Source of the DNA: Bifidobacteriaceae bacterium
GTDB taxonomy: Bacteria > Actinomycetota > Actinomycetes > Actinomycetales > WQXJ01
Assembly (NCBI GenBank): GCA_031278075.1
Contig: JAITLE010000076.1
Span: 1 to 7,802 of the forward strand
Direction: 5' to 3'
Length of the DNA: 7,802 nucleotides
Shown: piece by piece, positions 1 through 5,300 of the stretch
How the letters are laid out: each line of letters begins with the position of its first letter
Position numbering within the stretch: the stretch's first letter is position 1
Program-made: the position numbers and the translations under genes
Notes under the pieces: model-generated
Told to the model about the DNA's origin: nothing
The model's database searches: none
The model's input: the letters and a program-made list of their open reading frames with translations, nothing else

Positions 1-1
1 C

Positions 2-253
2 GACGGCGAGTTCCTCACCGCCGTCGAATTCCACCTGTCGGGCGGCCGACACATCCTGCTGGAGCGGGAGTTCGACGAGTCGCAGGCGCGGCTGAAGATC
101 AGCGACCACTTGGACCAGGTGGTGTCCCTGGGTCGGCGGAGCCGCGCAGAGGCCCTAGGCGAGGAGTTGCGGCGCCTCGAACCCGATGACGCCTACGGCC
201 AACTTGTCCTCCAGGCCCTGCCCGCTTACCTGGCGAGCGGCGCGATCGAATGA
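2..253 (+). CDS. 3' end of an unrecognised protein (5' truncated)
   Basis: An open frame runs from the window edge to a TGA at 251-253 and gives the last 83 residues of a protein whose start lies upstream. The fragment opens with an alternating hydrophobic stretch (FLTAVEFHLSGG) that could be beta strands. It then becomes charged and probably helical (EEFDESQ-like and RAEALGEELRRLEPDD) and ends in ALPAYLASGAIE. It has no membrane helix, no Cys and no recognisable catalytic motif, so a soluble cytoplasmic protein is most likely. G/C-ending codons are frequent and match the genes downstream, which supports real coding. It is followed by 179 bases before the next start and by a GC-rich hairpin, so it may belong to a separate transcription unit. 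I do not recognise the family. Confidence 0.7.
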   Translation, partial: DGEFLTAVEFHLSGGRHILLEREFDESQARLKISDHLDQVVSLGRRSRAEALGEELRRLEPDDAYGQLVLQALPAYLASGAIE

Positions 254-291
254 GGCCGGCGCGCGGGCGCTAGCCCTCGCGAGCGGTGTCA

Positions 292-308
292 GCGCCGCGA
301 GACGGCGC
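292..308 (+). terminator. GC-rich hairpin in the intergenic gap, possible terminator
   Basis: GCGCCG (292-297) and CGGCGC (303-308) form a perfect 6-bp stem with a 5-base loop, 38 bases after the stop of the upstream gene. A longer-range alternative pairing, GGCGCT (266-271) with AGCGCC (291-296), overlaps it. No T-tract follows, so it is not a canonical intrinsic terminator. Actinobacterial terminators often lack one, but chance hairpins are also common at this GC content. Its place between two genes is the main support. Confidence 0.3.
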
Positions 309-415
309 GCCTCCAGTTGGAACGCGGAGCCAAATCCAAGGTGGCGCCGAGGGCGGCCGATGCGGTTTCATGATGGGAGCAGTCTCACACACCGCGGTGC
401 GCCTCCCCCGGGCGC

Positions 416-422
416 GGAAAGG
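416..422 (+). promoter_or_regulatory. Ribosome binding site for the LRV membrane protein
   Basis: GGAAAGG lies 10 bases upstream of the ATG at 433 and is the best purine-rich match in the gap. It decides the start. In-frame ATGs at 370 and 373 have no comparable site, and the extra residues they would add do not resemble the LRV family, whose conserved region begins a few residues after the 433 start. Confidence 0.6.
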
Positions 423-432
423 CTCGGCCCCC

Positions 433-1110
433 ATGACAAGCGATCCCCTGGCGAACGAGGTCGCAGACCCCACTACCTCCGCCGCGCGACTGAGCGATAT
501 AGCGGGCCAACGGCCCGATCTTTGGCCGCGAATCCAATCCCACCCCAACACGTTCGGCGCGCTGGTCGATTGGATCGCGGCGCAGAGCGGAGGGACGCCA
601 CGGGTCGGCGGACAGCAGGACACCGGCGGCACACCCGCCGAACCTGAGAGCGACGCCACCGCCGTCCACCGGCCCGTCCCGCTCGAGCAGGCCACCAGCG
701 GCACGATGCCGACCGCTTCCACCCAGCAGGACACCAGCGGGTATGACACGGGCGGCGTCGCGGGGGCCGGGCACGGCGGCCCGGCCGCGGGATACGACAC
801 GGGTGGCACACCAGTCGCCGCCACTCCGCAGCTTGACACCGGCGGCACGCCGCTCCTGGGCGGGGCGCCGATCAGCGTCGCCACTCCGCAGCTGGAAACC
901 GGCGGCACGCCGCTCCTGGGCGGGGCGCCGCCTCCGGGCGCTGGCACGCTGGTCGCATCCGCTGACGAGGACGGCCAAGACGCCGGACCAAAACCCAAGC
1001 GGGCGAAATGGCTGTTCTTGGGTCTGGCCATCGGGCTGGTGGTCGGGGCGGCGGCCGCGACCGGATTGATCATTTGGGTGCTGCCCGGGGTGTTCGGGAG
1101 CGTGCTGTGA
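433..1110 (+). CDS. LRV-domain, tail-anchored membrane protein
   Basis: A 225-aa protein. Residues 4-51 match the N-terminal variant-leucine-rich-repeat domain common in Actinobacteria: an EVADP opening, helix ARLSDIAGQRPDLWPRI, then HPNTFGALVDWIAAQ. This helical fold is thought to act in protein contacts. Residues 52-186 are low-complexity, rich in Gly, Thr, Pro and Ala, with several D/E-TGG-T/V elements and a 20-aa unit present twice. A basic KPKRAK stretch (187-192) precedes one membrane helix (about 193-217) and a very short tail. With no signal peptide, the LRV domain and linker should face the cytoplasm (N-in, tail-anchored). The stop overlaps the GTG of the next gene by 4 bases, so translation is probably coupled. 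The domain family and helix are clear; the role is unknown and a scaffold or adaptor at the membrane is inference. A longer version starting at 370 is possible but less likely. Confidence 0.88.
   Translation: MTSDPLANEVADPTTSAARLSDIAGQRPDLWPRIQSHPNTFGALVDWIAAQSGGTPRVGGQQDTGGTPAEPESDATAVHRPVPLEQATSGTMPTASTQQDTSGYDTGGVAGAGHGGPAAGYDTGGTPVAATPQLDTGGTPLLGGAPISVATPQLETGGTPLLGGAPPPGAGTLVASADEDGQDAGPKPKRAKWLFLGLAIGLVVGAAAATGLIIWVLPGVFGSVL
819..930 (+). repeat. 60-bp tandem duplication coding for 20-aa linker units
   Basis: Bases 819-870 and 879-930 match at 50 of 52 positions with a 60-base period. Each encodes a unit of the form ATPQL-D/E-TGGTPLLGGAP in the linker of the LRV protein. The period is a multiple of three, so gain or loss of a unit would change linker length without a frameshift. 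Shorter, more diverged TGG elements precede it from about base 619. Confidence 0.9.
1095..1100 (+). promoter_or_regulatory. Ribosome binding site for the PASTA protein
   Basis: CGGGAG sits inside the end of the LRV gene, 6 bases before the GTG at 1107. With the GTGA overlap it supports this non-ATG start. A start at the upstream ATG (1008) would run far into the preceding gene in another frame and add no domain. Confidence 0.6.
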
Positions 1111-2342
1111 GCGCGCCCCAGTTCCCACCCGGACCGGCTGGCCCGGGTCCTGTCGGGCCGCCGAACCCGCCGTGGGGAGCGCCCGACCAGTACGGGCGGG
1201 CCGACACTCCGTCTCCCGGGTATCCACCCGGGCCCGGCGCCGTGGCGCCCGGGTATCCGCCCGGACCAGGTGGACCGGCGTCCGCGGTCTTCCCGCCTCC
1301 GGCCGCGAAACCGGCCAAGGCGCCCAAGGCGCCACTGACGGCCGCGGGACGGGCGCGGCGAAGGCGACGGGTCGGCATCGTGCTGGGGGTCGGCGCGGCG
1401 CTGTTCGCGGTCGGCGCCTTGACCGGGTACGCGTTCACCTCGGGTTGGGGCGCCGCGAACCGCGCCGGCAACGCCACCCTGCTACACACCCAAGTCGAAG
1501 AGGTCCTCATATCGGTGCCCGAGTTCGGCGGCTTAGAGGGCGCCGCCGTCATGCCGGACGTGCGTGGGCTCAGCCAAGACGAAGCGATGCAAGTGCTGGT
1601 CGACGCGGGCGTGCCGGAACAGATCGTGACCACGGCGGAACGTTCCGCGGCGGGCGAGCCAGGCACCGTGATCCAACAGTCGCCGGTGTTCGGCTCCCCC
1701 AACCCGGCGACGGTGCTGCTGGTGATATCGACTGAGGCGACAGTGCCGGAGGTGGTCGGCCGGAGCGCCCAGAGCGGCGTCGACGCGCTGCAGGGCATGG
1801 GCGCGCGCGTCATCCAAGAGAAGGTGTTCGTGCCGGGCGCGACCGTCGGCTTCATCACCGAGACCATCCCAGCCGCGGGCACGCGCCTACCCGAGACAAT
1901 CACGTTCAGGATCGCGGACACTCCCGTGGAACGCGTCCTCGCCGAGGTCAGCACCGTCGTCGGCTATGTGTCCAACTACTCGGACGTGGTGGTGGACGGC
2001 GTGACCTACGCGAGCGGTTTCCAGGTCGGAGCCGGCTCCGAGCCGACGCAAATCGCTTGGAACCTGAACAACGCGGCCACGCTGCTGCGCGGCAAGCTCG
2101 GACTCGACCCGGATCAAACCGAGGAGCAATCGGCCAGGATCGAGTTCTTCGCGGACGGCGAACTGATCCACACCCAAGACATCACCACCGCGACGCCGAC
2201 CGACTTCGAGATCGACGTCAGCGGGGTGGGCACCTTGATGCTCGTGGTGACGAACACCCGGGAGGAAAGCTATTCGGTCAGAGCGGCGTTCTACGACGCC
2301 ACGCTGGTCGGGAGCTACACCCAGATGGGGCTGCTGCCGTGA
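1107..2342 (+). CDS. Membrane protein with two PASTA repeats and NPCBM/NEW2-like domain
   Basis: A 411-aa protein starting at GTG. Residues 1-76 are Pro/Gly-rich (GYPPGPG repeats), followed by Lys/Ala-rich and very basic stretches (RARRRRR, 82-88) and one membrane helix (about 89-110). That gives an N-in, C-out topology. Outside lie two PASTA-type repeats: about 149-208 (PDVRGLSQDEAMQVLVDAG, later PGTVIQQSPVFGS) and about 213-272 (VPEVVGRSAQSGVDALQGMG, later VGFITETIPAAGTRLPE). Residues about 280-405 resemble an NPCBM/NEW2 carbohydrate-binding module: a 'G..Y..GF.V' opening, a GKLGLDPDQ turn, IEFFADGELIHT, then a VSGVGTLMLVVTN strand. PASTA repeats usually bind muropeptides or lipid II on Ser/Thr kinases, but no kinase domain is present. 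A role in binding or sensing cell-wall sugars or peptides is inference. It overlaps both neighbouring genes by 4 bases, consistent with an operon. The PASTA and membrane calls are firm; the NPCBM call is likely but made by eye. Confidence 0.9.
   Translation: MSAPQFPPGPAGPGPVGPPNPPWGAPDQYGRADTPSPGYPPGPGAVAPGYPPGPGGPASAVFPPPAAKPAKAPKAPLTAAGRARRRRRVGIVLGVGAALFAVGALTGYAFTSGWGAANRAGNATLLHTQVEEVLISVPEFGGLEGAAVMPDVRGLSQDEAMQVLVDAGVPEQIVTTAERSAAGEPGTVIQQSPVFGSPNPATVLLVISTEATVPEVVGRSAQSGVDALQGMGARVIQEKVFVPGATVGFITETIPAAGTRLPETITFRIADTPVERVLAEVSTVVGYVSNYSDVVVDGVTYASGFQVGAGSEPTQIAWNLNNAATLLRGKLGLDPDQTEEQSARIEFFADGELIHTQDITTATPTDFEIDVSGVGTLMLVVTNTREESYSVRAAFYDATLVGSYTQMGLLP
1215..1280 (+). repeat. Two 33-bp units coding for PGYPPGPG repeats
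   Basis: Two adjacent units (1215-1247, 1248-1280) both begin CCCGGGTATCC and encode PGYPPGPGAVA and PGYPPGPGGPA in the cytoplasmic tail of the PASTA protein. The third part of each unit is diverged. Pro/Gly/Tyr-rich tails like this are common on actinobacterial membrane proteins. Confidence 0.75.
2324..2330 (+). promoter_or_regulatory. Weak ribosome binding site for the giant surface protein
   Basis: GATGGGG ends 8 bases before the GTG at 2339, inside the end of the PASTA gene. The match is weak, but the GTGA overlap and the basic-then-hydrophobic N-terminus that follows make this the best start. Translational coupling may matter more than the site itself. Confidence 0.45.
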
Positions 2343-5300
2343 GCGGCCGACGCGACTCGAAGCCCGCGGGTGCGGGCCGCGCCCCGAAGCGGGCACGTTC
2401 CGCCGCGCCCGGCCGCGCGCATCCGGTGCGCTGGACGGTCCTGACGGCGCTGATCACAGCGTTCGCGGTGGCGGGCGGCGGCGTGGGCGGCTGGTTCGCG
2501 CTGGGCGGGGTCGCAGAGGCGCGCGCCGGGACGCTCGACGCGCTCGCTCCAGTGGGTGACGCGGGCGCTTGGGTCGCCGCACCAGCAGATCCGCTGGTCA
2601 GCGGGCTGCAGCTAGGTCCAAACGCGGTCGCTGAGGTCACCGGCTTCGACGCCGTGCCAGCCGTCAGCGGCGAGACACCCACCTCGTGGGTTGTGCAGAT
2701 CACGGCCCGCGGGGCGGCTGCGGCCGGCGGCATTTGGATAGCCGGCACGCCGGCGGACGCCGCGGACGATCCAGCCGCCAACCCGTCCGACGATTCAGAC
2801 CAGCCCGGCGCGGGCGAAGCCTCCGCCACAGGCTCGGTTCAGCCGACAGCGCTGCGCGTCCCGGCGGCCGCGCCGGGGGCGGCTGAGCGGCTTGGCGGTC
2901 CGGTTCTGGTGTTCGGAGCGGAGGGCGAGACGTCGGCGTCGTGCCTCGTGGCCCTGCCGGAAGACGGCGTGCTGCGCCTGGTCGGCGACGTGTCCGTGAG
3001 CGTCGACGTGCAAACCGTGGCCTACTTCACAAACGCGGGCGGCGACAACCGCCCGGCGCCGTCCGGCACGGCGGCTGTCGCGCCGCGGCTGGTGTTGGAC
3101 TCGGCGGCGGGAATCGGCGCGAACGGCGTGCCGGGCGCCGCCACCCCGGCGTGGATCAGCCCCGGCGGGCTGGGCGGCGTGCCGTCCAGCGGGGGGGTGG
3201 CCGGCGCATGGCTGCAGGTGTCCGCTCTGGGCGAGGGGTCGGTCGAGATCGGCGGCCGCGACGCCCGCGCGCAGGCGCTCGTGGTCGAGGGCGCCGGCTC
3301 GGCTCTGACGCCAGCTCAGCTAGACGCGGACGGACGCGTCTGGATCGCGGCCTCGGGCGGTGTGACGGAGCTGACCGTCAGCCTGGTCGGGTGGACGGCC
3401 GGCGCCGACGGGGCGAGCGACGCGAGCGGGTTCCCGGACGGCATCGCCTTCTTCCCGCCGGTGGCGGGCGCCGCGGGCGCCTACCCCGCTCTACCCGCGA
3501 CGGCCCCCGCGGGGGCGACGCCCCTGTGCGTCGGGACTTCGGCCGGTGCGGGCACGGCCGCTGGGCCGACCGGCACCGCGATCGCTTTGGCGGCGGACGC
3601 GAGTTGGCTGCTGGACGGCGGCGAGGCGACGGAGCTGACCGGAGCGACTGAGAAGAACGTCGTCTGCGTGGCAGCGCTGAACCGGGAGGGATCCGGCGGC
3701 CCGGCGCCCGAGATCGCCATCGACACACCGGGCGACGGAACCACGGTGGCGCTCGGTGAGAACGGCGCGGCTGTGACCTTCTCTGGCTCGGCGAGAAGCG
3801 CGGACGGGATCAAGGCCGTCACTTTGAAACGCGGGAACCGTTTCCTGGGCACAGCCGAGGTGCGGGCCGGGGCGGAAGGCTTCGCCTGGAGTTACACCAC
3901 GTCGGTGGCGCGCGGCAAACAAACCATCACCGCCGAGGCCACGAGTTGGTCCGGCGCGGTGGCGAGCGAGTCCGTGACCGCGACGTTCACGCCGCCAGCG
4001 GCGGACGCGGCTGTGGTCTCGGCCGAGACCGTGGTCGTGGGCCAAGATGTGGAGAGCCACTTGATCTCGGCCGCCGAACGGGAACTCCGGTTCGACACGG
4101 CGATCGATCTGAGGCTGGGCGACGTCCTGGTGTTCGCTCCCTCCGCGCTGCTGCCCGAGGGCAAGCTCGCCAAGGTGACGGCCATCGAGCAGGTGGGCGG
4201 CGAGTTCGTGGCCCACACCGCGCCCGGCACTCTGTTGGATGTGTTCCAGCAGGTCGACCACACCACGCTGCGCGCTCCGCTCGCCGCCGGCGAGACGGAA
4301 CTGGCTGAGACTTCGACGCGCGTCGGCGAGCCGGGCGTGGCGCTGGTGGCCGCGGGCGCGGGCGCGGGTGGCGCGGCGCAGCCGGCGGTGGCGGGCGCGG
4401 GTGGCGCGGCGCAGCCGGCCGTGGTCCAGGCCGCGGTGGCCGAGCCGGCCGTGGTCCAGCCCGCGGCGGCTGGAGCGCTCCTGCCCCAGGCCAAGGAGCA
4501 GCTGACGGTCGCCAACGTGGAACTGCGCGGCCGCTTCGACGCCAGAGTCGGCTACGCCAACGGCCAACGGACCGTGAGCGCGTCGTTGAACACCACCGCC
4601 AAGAGCGACGGCAAGACCCTCATCGACGAGAAGTACGACCTCCCGGTCCAAAACGTCCAGGCCGGCATGGGTCTCGAAGCGGACCAGGACGCCTCCAAGG
4701 TCGAGGCTGACGCCAACCTGACCGCGCAGCTGGCGCTGAAACTGAAGACCACAATCGATTTCATCCTCGACATCAGATTCGAGTGGGGTTTCTTCTCGCA
4801 GAGAGTCACCGGCAGCTTCGTGACGTTCGAGCTGTGTTTGAACCAGAACATCGACGAAGAATTCTCCCTGAACGCGACCGGCGAATTCAGCTACGGCATG
4901 AACTCGGAGGTGGCCCAATCCTCCGCGGCGGCGAAGACCAAGGCGTTGAGAGAGGCGGCCGAGGAGACCGCCCGTTGGCTGTTGGGGCGGGCGAATTTCG
5001 TGATCGTCGCTTTCGGGATGCCCGTCCCGGTGTCACTCTCGTTCTACGCCACCGCCTCGATCAACCTCGGGGTGTACGCGTCCGGCGAGTTCTCGGTGAA
5101 TCAGAGCTTCTCCACGCTGCACCGGCTGGGCTTCCGCCTGGCGGACGGCAAGTTCTCGAAGATCGACGAATCACGCAACACCAAGAAGCCGACCACGGCA
5201 AAACTCAAGGTCACGGCGGACGCGGCCCTGGTCCCCTCGATCGGCCTCGAGGGCTACATCTGGGACGCGATCGGCGTGACCGGCGACTTGTCGCTGCTCC

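Noticed and set aside
370..432. Longer N-terminus for the LRV protein from ATG 370 or 373
   Set aside because: No ribosome site precedes these codons, the added residues look non-coding, and the LRV family similarity begins just after the ATG at 433.
819..930. Repeat array as a possible CRISPR or regulatory repeat
   Set aside because: The units are adjacent, in frame and coding, with no unique spacers and no dyad structure. They are a protein linker duplication.
270..1335. Overlapping minus-strand open frames with GVPPVS-type repeats
   Set aside because: The repeats are the antisense reading of the DTGGTP linker repeats in the LRV protein, and the plus strand carries the real domain, membrane helix and ribosome site.
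3491..4918. A 475-codon open frame on the minus strand
   Set aside because: It lies opposite the giant surface protein. Its translation is Arg/His/Gly-rich low-complexity sequence with no domain, typical of the antisense of a high-GC gene.
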